In this document: positions 10,818 to 24,170 of the stretch, piece after piece
Numbering within the stretch: the stretch's first letter is position 1
How the letters are laid out: each line of letters starts with the position of its first letter
Assembly (NCBI RefSeq): GCF_001625215.2
Contig: NC_030386.2
Span: forward strand, 21,918,545-21,982,544
Direction: 5' to 3'
DNA from: Daucus carota subsp. sativus
Taxonomy: Eukaryota; Streptophyta; Magnoliopsida; Apiales; Apiaceae
Length of the DNA: 64,000 nt
Notes under the pieces: model-generated
What the model was told of the DNA's origin: nothing
Seen by the model: only the letters and a program-made list of their open reading frames with translations
Database searches by the model: none
Position numbers and translations under genes: made by a program

Positions 10818-12143
10818 CTAGTTGAGAAGTCGCGTGTTGCGACGGTCTATAAAAATTATAGTAGTATTAATGATGCATTATTAATATTTGTAGAATTAAA
10901 TAATTTTGTGGTTGTCTATAAAATGTATATTAATGTTTCCAAGTTATTATTTGTAAGATAAAATAAATTTTATATTATAAAAATCTTGATGTAATACCAA
11001 TACTAATATATAAAATTGCAAAATTGGAATATAATTCACGGTGAAAAAATGAAAATAAATTAATACACGTATTAACAATTTAATGCATGACGAATCTTAA
11101 TTTTATTTGTGTGTTTTTTTTAAAAGTAATCATGTTCTTACATTGTCACTCCTTCTTCCAATTTTTTTGGATTGATTATGCACAAAAACATCTAATCCAA
11201 ATCCGTGAGATAGCGGTCTATAACTACTCCTCACTTAAAAGTTTCTTGAACGGAGCAAACAGATTATGCATGAATAATTTTTTCCTATATACAAAGTAAA
11301 TCATAAAAAAAATAACAACAACAAACATGTCCAATGAATAAAACAAATATTATAAAAGAAAAACCAAAAACATACATAAATAATATTTAATTTATTGATA
11401 TCATCCATCAATATCATGTCAAGACTATATTCTTTTTTCGTATTTGGATTTGTCGACTCCCACATAGCGGTCTATAACTATCTTTGTTTGCAACAACCTT
11501 TATTTTTTTAATATTGTATAAACATTCTTCACTTATCGTTGCAGAAGAACGGCACCACCGAGTTAGAAATCGAGCCAGAGAACTATTACCAGAGAGAGGT
11601 AGGGTTGTGGTATTGAAAGAGAGGAGGTTGTGTGGGTATTTATAGTTGGTTGTGTGGGTATTTATAGTTGCAGAGAGACTTGTGTGCTACTCTTTACCAT
11701 AATTAAATCAGATTGAAATTGAAATAGAGGAGTTTGTGTTTAGATGATCCAAAACCCTACAATCTATAGGAGTATTTCTAGATGCAGAGAGACTTGTGTA
11801 CTACTCTTTCCCATAATTAAATAATCCGAAACAAAATCAAATTATAACTTTCAAGCTACTATATTCCATAAATAATCTGAAACAAAATCAGATTCTGAGA
11901 CTTGCTTCTAATATACCTGAACAAAATCAAATTATAACTTTCAAGCTACTATATTCCATAAATAATCTGAAACAAAATCAGATTCTGAGACTTGTTTCTA
12001 ATATACCTGAAACTAAAGAAGATAATTCTAATTTTTGATATTTTTCATCCAAAAATTCCAAAAAATTAGAAAAATAGAACGGAGCGATGTGAGAGGCGAC
12101 ACCTACACGCCTCTCGCTTCTCCTTTATATAAGTATATATTGA
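10818..12143 (-). mobile_element. Non-autonomous Helitron 1 (minus strand)
   Basis: Read on the minus strand it begins TCAATATATACTTATATAAA, continues with GGAGAAGCGAGAGGCG, and ends with the hairpin GTCGCAACACGCGAC, a short spacer and CTAG. It sits between A and T host bases (T at 12144, A at 10817 on the plus strand), the Helitron insertion rule. No Rep-helicase. Two tandem 90-bp copies lie at 11831-12010, and a short GTTGTGTGGGTATTTATA unit is doubled near 11628-11670. Confidence 0.75.
11831..12010. repeat. Two tandem 90-bp copies inside Helitron 1
   Basis: ACAAAATCAAATTATAACTT starts at 11831 and again at 11921. The two 90-bp units differ at only a position or two (CTTGCTTC against CTTGTTTC), so the duplication is recent. 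Confidence 0.9.
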
Positions 12144-12743
12144 TTGATGATTTGAGAGAAGAAAATCAAATAATTAGACTATAATATTCATTAAAATCAC
12201 TATGTATTTTTTTAGAGAATTAAAATCACTATGAATATTTACTCTAGTGTTTTAATCAAAATTATACAGTAGTGTTTTAAATTATTTGTGATCTTATAAT
12301 CTTGATTTCAAAACGCTTTCATTTAATCTTGTAGCAAAACGTTTTGTAAAGTGGGATCTTATGATATTGAACTTTAATTTCGCAAATAATATTTTTTTAC
12401 TTGTTTCTCCTATATTTCATGTTGCAATTTTTTTTAAAAAATGTTATGACCTTGAGACCACGAATTCAAGTAGGCTAATAGTTATTAAAATCACCAATTT
12501 AATTAACCAATCATCAATTCAATTAACAATTGTAAATTTGAATGAAAAGAAAGATATGAAAGATATTAAAATTTTAAATAAAAGATCTGGAAATATTAAA
12601 CAATATAATATTTTAACTATTTATTGAGATATAATTAGTCTATTGCACTTTATACAAATTTATCTTGTGTTCAAAATAATTTGAATTAAGATTTTATATG
12701 TATCCAACATTCAAACAGAATTCGGAAACTAATTAAACTTGGA

Positions 12744-14603
12744 TATTAACTTGTTGGCTTCTTGAAGGATAAGGTTGATTCCAGAATTCGTAATTGGGAC
12801 GGTTAACCATATTTCGAGGTCTGGAAAGGAAATTCTGATTAAACATGTTCGTAATTGGGACGTAACTATATTTCGAGATCTGGAAAAAAAAATTTGATTC
12901 AACATGTTGCTCAGACCCTGCCATCTTATGTCATGAACGTTTTCTTTCTTCTGCTAGATATTACAAGGAATATCGAGAAAAGTTTAACAAGATTCTGGTG
13001 GAACTCAGGTCAGAACAATAAATCGAAACTCAATTGGATGTTTTGGGAGAGAATGACGAAACATAAAAATGCTGGAGGCATGGGATTTAGACATTTTCAA
13101 GATTTCAACATTGCTATGTTAGGTAAACAGCTTTGGCGACTGGCTAATAATCCTAACAGCCTTGTCTCGAGATTGTACAAAGCTAAATATTATGATTCAT
13201 CAGATATATTTCGTGCTAAGTTAGACCACAATCCAAGTTTTATATGGCGTGGTCTCCTTGAAGAGCTCAACAATTACTTAAGGAAAGGGCTCGTCGGAGA
13301 GTTGGTGATGCTTCAACAATTCAAATTCCTGAGCAACCCTGGCTGTTAGTGCATGAGAACCCTTATATTACATTTATGCTAGAGCCTTTACAAAATAATG
13401 TTGATGCTTCGTTGTTTCGCACAGATCCAGGGAAAGGGATATTGAGGTGGTAAAGGATGTTCTGAATGAAAGAGACTAGGTGTGTGTGCTGGCCATCCCT
13501 TTATTTGAGACAAATACTGACGATCAACTGTGCTGGTGCCTTGAAGGAACGGGTAACTACACGGTTAAATCGGCGTACAGACTCTTGCAAACTCGTAGGG
13601 GTCACTGGAACATGGAGGAGAATGACAAAATTTGGCAAACCTTGTGGAGTATAAAAGCTCCACCAAAAGTTCTTAATCTGGTATGGAGGGCTTTATCTGA
13701 TTGTCTTCATACTCTAACTCAACTTCATCAGAAACATGTTCCAATTCAAGTTATTTGCCCAATTTGCCAAGAGGAAGAGGATTCGATTGTGCATACATTA
13801 GTGAACTGCAGTTTTGCTCGTCAGTGCTGGGCTACTATGTTCCCTAATATTCAGTTTCAAATGGCCACTTGTTTCAGAACGTGGCTTCAGGTTATGTTCA
13901 ATACCTGCAGTAATGCCGAATATGCAGAGGTTGTAACTTTGTGCTTGTCAATTTGGAGATCACGGAACGATGTAGTTTGGAACCAAAGACATACGAAAAT
14001 TTATAAAACAGTTGCGGATGCAAAGCAGCACCTTATACAATGAAAAATAATCAGTCAAGAAGTTTTGTTACTCCTCTCCAGCCTTTAGCAGAAGGAGATG
14101 GAGCTGTAGCCAAACACAATTAAGGTATCAGTGGATGCTGCTGTTTTTGAAGATCGTGGTGGAGTTGATTTTGGTTTAGTGGCTCGAAATTCTGTAGGTC
14201 ATCTGATAGAAGCAAAGGCTGTGTTTGACCCTGTCATGTTTTCACCTTTAGTAGCTGAAGCTATGGCTTTTAAGAAAGCGCTAAGTTGGATGGATGCTCG
14301 AGGATGGAGGGAAGCTTGTGTAGAATCCGATTGCTAGGTTCTGGTGCAAGCAGTTAGAAGTACGGCAATGCTCAGATCATACTTTGGTTAGATCGTTGAG
14401 GAGTGCCGGAATTACCTCCTAAATCTAAACAAGGTTAAATTGTTTTTTGTCAAACGGTCTGTTAATACGGTTGCCCATCAAAGTTGCTAGGGAATCATAT
14501 TATTTGTCAGGTCGTATTATCAGAGTTCTGTTCCTAGATCGATTCATGATTGTATTTTGCACGATTTGAATGCTTAATAAAATCCTTGTTTTTCGTCAAA
14601 AAA
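12744..14603 (+). mobile_element. 5'-truncated, decayed L1-type LINE
   Basis: The conceptual product, broken across frames, carries the C-terminal half of a plant LINE reverse transcriptase (PSYVMNVF, SLTRFWWNSG, GGMGFRHFQDFN, GKQLWRL, NPSFIWRG; about 12890-13290), then the zinc-binding region (TVKSAYRLLQ, WSIKAPPKV, CPICQEEEDSIVHTLVNC; about 13550-13830) and an RNase H-like segment (VDAAVFEDRG ... WMDARGWREACVESDC; about 14116-14335). It ends with AATAAAATCC and an A-tract near 14598-14606. A short direct repeat AAACTTGGA at 12735-12743 and 14604-14612 may be the target duplication. Stops and frameshifts mean it is dead. A 61-bp tandem duplication sits at its left end (12787-12908). Confidence 0.85.
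12787..12908 (+). repeat. 61-bp tandem duplication at the truncated LINE end
   Basis: TTCGTAATTGGGACG starts at 12787 and again at 12848; both copies continue through TATTTCGAGRTCTGGAAA to the AACATG codons of the reverse transcriptase. The copies have diverged by several substitutions and small gaps. Confidence 0.8.
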
Positions 14604-14761
14604 AAACTTGGACAGTTTCACAATCTTGTTATAAATAGAACAGTTAAAATATAACACTAATACTCAATCTTTTTATTACAGATAAAAACAATACCCAATC
14701 TGAAATTTATTATTATAGATAGAAAAAATTCACCAATCTGAAATTTGACTTATTATATATA

Positions 14762-15476
14762 CTAGCCTTTAACCCGTGCGAAGCACGGGCGGGTTTATAG
14801 TTCGTAATTTATTATTTATAATTTAAATTTTAACATCATTTTATTAGTATTTTAGTATTAATAGATTGGATTTTAATTAAATTATATAATTCAATTGACT
14901 ATATTTTCTCCCGATTACTTGAAAATGGACAAACCCTCAAGATTTTAGTACATTTAATCCGAATTTAGTACACGTAGATTTAAAAATAAAAAAAATCAGA
15001 AAATTCAAATCTTTTCCAAACATAGCCGATCGTTTAATACTTTTGAAAGATTCAGTAATCAAATCAATCGAATTTTAACGTAATTTGTAATCTTGATTTT
15101 TTTGACGACAATAATTTTTAAGATTAGAGTTAAAAAGAGTTATGTATTGGTTCGTGTTTATATTGAAATAGAACACGTTAAAGTTAAAAAAAAGTTATAT
15201 GAAGGTTCTTGTTAAAAGAAAATATTCAAAATTGTATATTTATAATCTTATTAATAACATTATTATAATCTTTTTGCTGAAATATTATATGATAATGGAT
15301 TGTTATGAGTGTTTTTAGTATTTGAAACTGTTTAATAATATAATACCAATAGACTCGACATTTGTAGACTTGTAGTACCAAAAGGAGAGTACCAAACCAA
15401 AAAATATAACTAAAACTTTGGATTACAAATTATACCCATGTTGACTTATTATAGTATAGTATAAGTGTAGTATAGA
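14762..15476 (-). mobile_element. Non-autonomous Helitron 2 (minus strand)
   Basis: On the minus strand it starts TCTATACTACACTTATACTA and ends with the hairpin CCCGTGCTTCGCACGGG, then TTAAAGG and CTAG. Host bases are T at 15477 and A at 14761 on the plus strand, consistent with insertion between A and T. About 715 bp, AT-rich, no coding capacity. The hairpin sequence is shared with the Helitrons at 39500 and 46384. Confidence 0.85.
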
Positions 15477-15753
15477 TTGCGTAATTTTGATTTTCTAAAT
15501 ACAAATTTAATGAATAAATTGTTTATAAAAAAACTCAACAAAAAAAAATGTATGACTTAAAAATGGCGTGGGTTATAGATCCGACCCAAAAAAGAGCTAG
15601 AAGTGAGTGTTTAGATCACAGTGGTGATAGATTGAGTTATTGAATTAACGGGGAGATCTGTTCATTCATCGATCTCTTCCATTTTGCATCCTGCACAGAT
15701 AGTAATAATTATAACCCATATACTGATTATATATATATCATCATCATCTGAAG

Positions 15754-18700
15754 ATGCTGCCAACAGTGTCCAAGGGCCGCACGCCCTCACAAAACTATCG
15801 CGCCAATCCCGTTTTCCCCCAATATCTTCGCAGAATTATCAAGGTTTACTCGCCATTCTCCTTTTATATGTTTGAATTTCTTCAATTTATATGCACATGG
15901 ATCAGATCTTGTTCAATTGCTGTGCTGCTTATGTTTAATTCTGTTAGATTCGTGTGCTTAGAATGTGTAATCCTCTGAGATTCATGTGTTTAGTTGTCAT
16001 GTCATTGTAAGCTTAGATGTTGTGTTTGTAGGAAAGTTCTGGATTGGATGGTGTGTGACTTTGTTTTGGGTATTTATGTGCTTCTGTTACTCCCTGTTCG
16101 GTTGGAACTAATATAATTAGACAACATTGAAATGAAAATTAAGGCGGAGAATATGATGTTAAGAGGAAATTAAGTGATTGCAATTTTTAGAATCAGGGTC
16201 GGGGGGAAGGAAGTATCTATTGTTAATTTGTAATTTTTAGCCTTAGTTTGAATTCATGTGAAATAGAACTGAGGAACTACTATATACTTGACCACAAAAT
16301 TAAAATAAATTCTATGTTATTCCTTTGGACTCCATGTCTTGCAACCATATTATAGACACTCCAAGGCTGCTTTCACTTAGATGGAATGGAATGAGTGTTT
16401 GGATGGTGGGTGGGAATGGGAATTAGGGTGGGTGTGTGGGTGGGTGGGTATGGAAATGGGTATTCCAATGGGTGTAAAATGATTTATCCACTAACTGGGA
16501 ATGAGGTTCTCATTCTATACAACGAAATTGTTAATCCAAACACCAACACATGGGTTTGAGTTTCTGATTACCGTTAACCGGGAGCATTAACCATGAACCA
16601 AACGGCCCCTAAATGTGCGTGGTTGGATATAGCATCGAAATTCGAGTTCCTTTGTGGTGAGTAGCATGGTAAATAATTTACTAATTAGTGTCGAAGAAGT
16701 GTTTATATCTTTTAACTTAATGTATAGGCACATAATAAGTAAGGCTTGTAAAATCTGAAGATACCTATTATTCACATAAATTTTCCAAGGATTGTTTTAA
16801 GATGCTACGTCACCTGACAAACTATTTATTTAACAATCTCGAGAGCCGGGACACTCAAATGATGGACACTAGGCTGTTTTAGGATGAAAACATATTAATT
16901 ATTATATGTTACTGATTTCTGCACTTGAATCACATCACAACAGTTCTACCTGAGAAATTGGCCTATTTTAAATAAATATATTTGGCGTATGCTGTAAATC
17001 GGTGTCCAAGGTCGAGTTCTTCGTGCTGAGATTGATTGAGTTGGTAGAGTAATTCTTTGAAGCTAAGGAAACCAATGAGCGTCAAAATTGCTTCTGACAT
17101 GTAGGAGAGCTTCTGAGGCCCGAGGTGACCTCAAGCGTGCGCGTTAGTGTTACAATGCGTTCAGAGTAAAACAAGTCAAGATCCTTACTGTATATTTATC
17201 CACAATATATATACTCAAGTTCTATGGAGTACAAAAATATTGGAGTATTGGAGTACATGATTCATACAATATAATCTAGTCATCCAAAATCTTCATTTTT
17301 TATGTTCTACAATATTTGTAACCATCCGACAACCTGCAGATTATGTTCTACAACATAAACATTGTAATCAAAAGATAGAACAATTACTTTTATAAATCGT
17401 AGGACATTATGTTCTGCAATATAACTTATAAGCAGAACACCAATCTTAATGCTTGTTAAAGTTGAAAGATATTAATGATTAATTGATAATTATGTTTAAT
17501 ACTACTTATAAATGATAAATTATATATAAATTTGGATAATCAGAGATATTATTTATGATTAAACTAAAAAATTATAATTTGTACTCCAATACTCCAATGT
17601 TTATATGTACTCCATAGAACTTAACTCTCTCTCTCTCTCTCTGTATATATATATAATTTTACTACGTTTTGCAGTTACGCATTACACTAATGATTTAATT
17701 TATTGTTTTTATGGAACCAGTCATATATTTTGATATTTTTTTGCTAAGTATATTGATATCTTTTAATGTTATACTCTGTAAATATTATAAAATAAGTATA
17801 TATAATACTAGAAAAGAGTAGGATTTTTTTTGTATATTTTAACAATATTGAAAATATCTCAAATTGTAGATGCATGTTTTTCTATTCTCTATTAATATGT
17901 ATTTAATCTTCATGTGTATTTTTTTCGAGTGTTATTAATATATATAATCGATATCAAGGAGGTAAATCTTGAATTACTTTACTTTTTCACAATTTGTAAT
18001 ATTAAAATTATGTTCGTGAAATGCATTATATCATACGGACATACTGAACTCATGTTTTTTTTCTTCTTTTGATCCTTTATACATATTTCAGTGTTTCTGG
18101 ACAATTTTTTTTTTCATTTTTTTCCTCTGTTTTTTTATATCTTTTCATTCAACCGTAATACGTAGGAGTATTTTTTAAAATTGTCTAGGGGTCTCATAGC
18201 TTCAGCCTTCACATATGTAAAGTACTTGCTTTCGCTGTATTGCTTCACACCTTGGTCACACTGTTTTAAACTGACACCATGAATAATGGAATTTATTTGG
18301 GTTAGATGTTCTGTTTCTAGTTTCCTGTCGATAACTCATGTGCACAAAGCTTGTTCTGTGTGCAGTGTGCTACTGTTAGTAAATTTTGGCTCATCTTTAT
18401 ATTGGTTAATGACAGTTCTGATAGATGAATAAGCATCATTGAATGAGAACATTTGAAGTAAGGAGCAATCACTTAGTATTATTTCGTATCTCACTATGAT
18501 TTAATTAGTTGTTTGCTTCTAACAGAAGGCTATTTCGGAGGAGGTACTTGAAATTGCCAGTTTAAATGTCTACCATTACTATATACAAGCGCTGATGTAC
18601 CATATACTTGGTGCTCTTTTTTTGTATTTTCTATCGCCTACCAATAATATAAGTTGAAGTACGCTATTATATCTTCATTTATTGAGTTAGGTGCGTAGAA

Positions 18701-21700
18701 GCTAATTGTAGTTGAGCTTTCTTTTAGGTTCCATAACCAAAATAATCATGTATCTTAATATATGGTACTACTAATCAAAGTATTAGACTGACTTTAGATA
18801 TATGTATATATTCATTAAATTCAGTGTCTTGTTATGCTGCTTTCATATGTCATACATAGTAATTAACGCGCAGGTGCAGATGGCTAAATTACTCTACAAT
18901 CTTTTTTTGTTATTTTGTTTTGAAGACTATATGGATCCTTGAAAATAAATAAATCAATTTGTATATCTGTATCTGAATATTTTCATTTAATGATCCTTGC
19001 AGTGGCAACAAATGGACATTGAATATACCTTTTGGCAAATGTTTCATTTATGTACCTCGCCAAAAGTTGTGTAAGTATCCAACAGTTCCGATGTTATGTT
19101 GCTTTATATTGTTGTTCAGGCTCCCAATTGTGTGGTTCACCTACCAATAAAGCAGGCTTAAATTATTGTTAATTTCTGGTTTAGATATATAGTTTAAAAA
19201 GCCACACTATGTTTTGAAAAGTTGCAAAAATATAGTGAAATGCTCGATGTCCATAATTCTTATGAATATTAAAAGTGAACTAATGAATAAATACATGAAT
19301 GTAATATTTTGTTACTCCCACCATTTTTTATTCTTTCAGATTGGTGAAAAATTGTGGACAACTTTGGTTAATATATTTTGGTCTTCATACATTTTGTTCT
19401 ATTGAGTAAATCTCACTCTTAAATTTTCTTCTGGGTTTGGTTATAGTAAAACTCACTATTGAGTAAATATCGACCAAACTGGGTTTAATTGATAGTTAAC
19501 TACTAGGTATGTTTTTATAGTGCTAATTGAGTTGCTTACTGCGACATTTTATTAAATTTAGTTTTTGATTTTGCATGTTGACCTGAACTGTGGATGAAGC
19601 TATCAGCACACCAAGTACCACAAACGTAAGTTCATATTTGAACATCATTTAGGAGTTGAATGCGGTTTATTCTTTGCTGTATTTTCTTTGACAGTAGTGA
19701 AAATTTTGTTTTACAAGCATACAGTACACAGATATACAGAGTTTCTGTATTTTATATTATTATAATAGTTAGAGCTTGGAATATATTGATTATTATATTA
19801 GCTGCTTAAGCATTTGGTTGCACAATACGATATAAGCTCTTGGCTTTATTGAGAAAATGTGACGAAATTGATTACTGAATACAGATATCTAAGATCTACC
19901 TCCAATTTAGAGACTCAGATCCTATCTAAGATGCTAAATGAATTAAGTACTGAATCCACAGTTTTATAATATCTTCTACTTGTCAGGACTGACCTTATCA
20001 AACACGCTCTACTTTTTGTCTCATTGTCAGCAATTTTAATGAGACTATTACTTAAAATAGAATTATCTAATTAATTCAATCAATAAGAACATAAATATTA
20101 GATTTTTCTGATTAGATATTTGCCCTTATTGGACCAATTATCTGTTGCAGAAACTAAGAACCAGTGGGCACGTGATGATCCTGCTTTTGTCGTGATCTGC
20201 AGTCTACTTCTGGCTGTTTCAACCATGGCTTATTGTGCAGCGTAAGTTTTGTTTTTGTTTTCTATTAAACCTTCAACAAAGTCACCATCTCAGAATCACT
20301 AAATCTTGAACTCTATTGGCATTTTGTTGTCCAGATATTCTTGAAATAACTTCCCTAAATAACTTGTGTATGGAGAATTGTAACTATAGTAATGTATTTG
20401 GACTTGGAAGTTGAAAGGTTCTCACTGCTTTTGCATTTCTGACTTGAACATAATTCTTCTTGTTTCTTTTGTTTTGGTGATGACAAATTACATTTAATTC
20501 ATCCAAAAAGAATAGATACAACTACAATACATTAGTAACTGTTGGTATGTTTTCTAATATAGATTGTCTGATTCTTAATCTGCTTTGTGTGTTAATTTGT
20601 TACAGGTACGATCACAGTGCAGGCCATGCTGTTTTTGTTGTCATTTCAGTATTGCTTTTCCATTTTTTAGTTACTGGAGCACTTTTGGCTACGTGTGGTT
20701 GGTAAGAATGGCTTTTATTGGAGAAATTATACACTATGCAGTATGCACTAGCATCTTAGTTTCACTTGTTGCTGATATTTCTTTGATTATGCAGTGATAT
20801 TTTCTTTTGATTATGCAGTACACAATAATTCACATGCACTAGTTCATCTTCTTTGAATTTTATGTTAAAGTGTCTTATCAATTATTTGCGAAACTTAATT
20901 TCATAGAAACAAGCTTTAGGGAATCTTAGGTTGTATAGTTTTACATATTAGAGGAAATTATGGAAAACAAATCATTTATTTAGAGAGTTGATCATAGCAT
21001 TGTGCAGGTTCCTGACCAACACCTACCTTCGAGAGGAAGCGCCGAACAGTCATGTTGTGGAGCAGCGTGTTGAATGGTAAGTTTAAATGGAAATGCATTG
21101 TATGTGTCTGAAATGTTGCATATAAATGGATGAAAGCAGTAGTTTGTGCAGTTTTCTACTAGGATTAGATGGTTCTTTTAGTCTTACCATGTGGATGCAA
21201 AGCGCAGAAAAACAAGATAATGTATTTTTTCAATGTTTTATCGCGAGGTGTTCCACCAACTAGATAGGGCCAAACTGGAACTATTGCTTGCACACTTGTA
21301 ATAATAGCAGTGTTTGCAGTCCACACAGTTGAGTCAAGTGGCACTTTGTGTACAATTTTATACATGTGATTTCTGTGGATTTCTTTGTATGTTCAGTAGT
21401 AATTAATCATTTGCATATTTCAGTACTAACTGGGCTATTTTGTAGTGAAGGCTGTATGCTTTTGACGTTCACTGCAATTCTTTCTTCCCAATGTTTGTTG
21501 TACTTTATGGTACGTGCATTGACGTTCTATCAGAAACTTTAAAGACTTAGATCCTATATATGGAGACTTGGAGTAACACTTGCATGTATTTCCGTGGCAG
21601 TGATACATTATTTTTTATCACCCCTCTTGGTTGCGCATGGATTCATTCCAGTCCTGTTGTCAAATCTGCTTTTGATGGTGGCAGCTTCCTATTATCACTA

Positions 21701-22552
21701 CCTCAACTTCTTAGGATATGATGGTAAGTTAAATATATTTCTCCCAAGCAAGCATTTCAGAGGATTGATGGAAATATGTTGTTTCTTGCTTTGCATGTCA
21801 GACAATTATTGTTTTAAAATAGTAGTTTTCTAATTGAGCAAACAAGACATGTGTATAGAGATCATATATTAATTCCTCATAATTATCTCTGGCTACTTGA
21901 TGATACACATTACATGTCGGTTTCAGTAATCAAAGATCTAGAGAATACATTTGGTCAAGACATTTTTGTAATATAAGACATAAGAGGCCAAACGATAGGG
22001 TTGTTGGAGTGAAAAAAGTTGGTCTATGTAGGAATTATGTAGAAGCTATATTATTATTTTGCTGCAACAACTTGCTATCTCAGTTATACTATATGTGATA
22101 TGATGAAATTTTGTTTTTAACTTGCTTCCAAAACTGTGCAAGTTACCTAATTTTTGTCTTTCGCTGATTGAAAGGTATAAGATTATCATGCTGCTTCTTG
22201 AACTTAACGCATTTGGTCCAAAGTTTCTTTCCAAATAATTGTATTGTCATGTTATGGTGGTATTAGAAGACCCTGGTAAAGTGCTTTTATTAAAAGGCTT
22301 TATGTATTAGTACTGAGACGGCCAATTTCTTGTTGCAGTACTTCCATTTTTGGAGAAGACGACTTTCTTCTTGTACCCAATCGGTTTTGTAATCATCCTT
22401 TCACCTATTTGTGAGTATTCTTCACTTCTTACTGTTATTTCCTTCAGTTCAGTTGTAGATCAAAGTCTAACTTCTTCAACTTAATAGTGATTTTGAGCGG
22501 CTTCAATCCATCAAGATATTTCATGAACATTTACTTCAGTAGATGGTTGTGA
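15754..22552 (+). CDS. UNC50: UNC-50 family membrane protein
   Basis: Ten exons: 15754-15843, 19003-19070, 19600-19625, 20151-20241, 20606-20701, 21008-21076, 21451-21509, 21601-21723, 22339-22410 and 22488-22552. All are bounded by GT-AG and join in frame to 252 residues. Landmarks are FPQYLRRIIK, QMDIEYTFWQM, CTSPKVVYQHTKYHKQTKNQW, WARDDPAFVV, APNSHVVEQRVEW, HCNSFFP, HYFLSPLLVAHGF, YYHYLNFLGYDVLPFL and GFNPSRYFMNIYFSRW. About five membrane helices are visible. UNC-50 (GMH1) proteins sit in the Golgi and are implicated in receptor trafficking in animals and Arf-GEF recruitment in yeast; the plant role is little studied. Exon 3 is only 26 nt. Intron 1 (3.2 kb) holds a MITE. Confidence 0.95.
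17217..17622. mobile_element. MITE in UNC50 intron 1
   Basis: AAGTTCTATGGAGTAC at the left is mirrored by GTACTCCATAGAACTT at the right, and a second inner pair, ATTGGAGTATTGGAGTAC and GTACTCCAATACTCCAAT, makes the stem about 45 bp. About 406 bp, AT-rich, non-coding. A clear target duplication was not found; the ends resemble Mutator-type MITEs. Confidence 0.7.
17623..17657. repeat. (CT)n(TA)n compound microsatellite
   Basis: TAACTCTCTCTCTCTCTCT passes into GTATATATATATA directly beside the MITE end. Confidence 0.9.
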
Positions 22553-23081
22553 TATCCAATAGATAACTCACACACAGCATATCCTCAATTCCACATTGTC
22601 AAGAAGATTTTCTGTGATGGGGGGAGGTGGATAAGTTCAGACTCCGCATGAACTTTAGAAGACAATCTATGAACGAAAAGCGGGGACTAAAATGCAGAAA
22701 GGCTTCTAATACTTTTGTATGTAGTAATGTAGGTGAGATGCTAGATTAAATTGGCAGGGAAAGAGAATTTGTGTTGCCTTTGGCTGAGAAACTTAATTGG
22801 GAAACCCTGTCTAAATATGTAATGCTTTTGTTGCTTGCCCATTACATTCTTAGCCAATTCTGAGATTTTTAAAGGCTAGCAAGGGGACTGATTTGGCGGT
22901 GACATCTTTTGCTTGGTAAAAACTGATATGTCCCGGGGAGTTCAGTTAATATATATTCAGAAGACTCGGAACTATTTACAAATACTAGAAAAGTCTTGTT
23001 TGTATTCATTAAGAAAATATTATTAAACTAGTAATTGTTTTAGTTAATATGCCAGAAAGTTGCATGGTATCTTAATGCTTA
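22553..23081. other. UNC50 3' flank
   Basis: No second gene, RNA gene or clear repeat was recognised. The first part is probably the UNC50 3' UTR. Confidence 0.4.
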
Positions 23082-23432
23082 GAGCATCTTCAAGAGACTC
23101 TTAAATGATCTCTTAAATTGAAATTTGAGGAGGGACAAAGAATTTGTTACTCCAAGAGATTCTTAGTAGTTTCAAATTATTAAGAGTCTCTTGGTTCTCT
23201 CTTCTCTCTCCAAGAGTCATTACATAGCTCGCAACTTATTTTTTACGGTAAACTATTCATTCCCTTCAATTGCATTCAAAATTTTGTCATATATAAGTCC
23301 AAACAAAAATAAAATATGAACTTAAGAGCAAGTATAAAGAGGCTTGTTGGAGATGAGGTTCTTAAATTTGTATTAATTTATTAAGAGTCTAATATTATAT
23401 TTATGAGTTAACTAAGAGACTATCGGATGCTC
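23082..23432. mobile_element. PIF/Harbinger-like MITE
   Basis: GAGCATCTTCAAGAGACTC on the left pairs imperfectly with the inverse of GAGACTATCGGATGCTC on the right. The interior has further AAGAGTCTCTTGG / CTCCAAGAG palindromes. The left flank is TTA, but the right flank does not repeat it. Confidence 0.5.
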
Positions 23433-23594
23433 GCAAGTGATTGTTATACATGTTAAGAAGAACTCCACTGCGGAAAATCGTGCACTAAAATAACAAGAAA
23501 AAAGAAGAGGTGTACTGTGAACATATATACTCATGCTACTGCTGGGCGTTGGGGAAAAAAGGATTAGGCACCACCGCATCAGTAGTGTCTAGTA

Positions 23595-23858
23595 CTCCCT
23601 CAGTCCCTTTTTATATGTCCCTTTTAGAAAAAAAAAAATTGTCTCAAATTACTTGTCCACTTATTTTTTCAAAACAACTTTTTGTATGTTTTTTCAAAAA
23701 GTAACAACTTCCAATGTTTAACTAACCTATATATACATACAATTCTATCTAATTCATTACATTTATTAGGAATATGTATGAAAATAAGATATCCAACTAA
23801 CTTTTTCTTAAGATGCGTTATTTTTTCAAAAGGGACAAGTAAAAGGGGACGGAGGGAG
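23595..23858. mobile_element. Stowaway-like MITE 5
   Basis: CTCCCTCAGTCCCTTTTTAT and its inverse AAAAGGGGACGGAGGGAG, with TA at 23593-23594 and 23859-23860. 264 bp. The small open frames on both strands across it are artefacts. Confidence 0.88.
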
Positions 23859-24170
23859 TATGATTCATTCAAGTCTGGTATTGTACAGTAGAGTAGTTGA
23901 TTTCTGAGCATAAAAGAATTGACCTTTCAAACTTCACCAACCCCGCTGAAAGCGATGCAAAGCAAATCATTTCCCCACACCAAGAATGACAATTATCATC
24001 ATCATTATTATTTATTCACTCTCATAGTCTCATTCCCCGACTCCCGAATTATAGAACATGAGTATCCATACCACTTTCTCATTTAATCCGATTTTGCTGG
24101 TCTGCCTATCTTTCGTTTTTGCACGGGATGACTTGTTGTTGTGACAGGAAAGGGAAATATTTATTTTAAC

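Noticed and set aside
16370-16612. G-rich GGTGGGTGGG stretch ending CCAAACGGCCCC in UNC50 intron 1
   Set aside because: Looks like part of a MITE but the left end does not mirror the right; boundaries not supportable.
17010-17160. A-box-like GAGTTGGTAGAG in UNC50 intron 1
   Set aside because: No matching B box, cloverleaf or SINE tail; not a tRNA gene.
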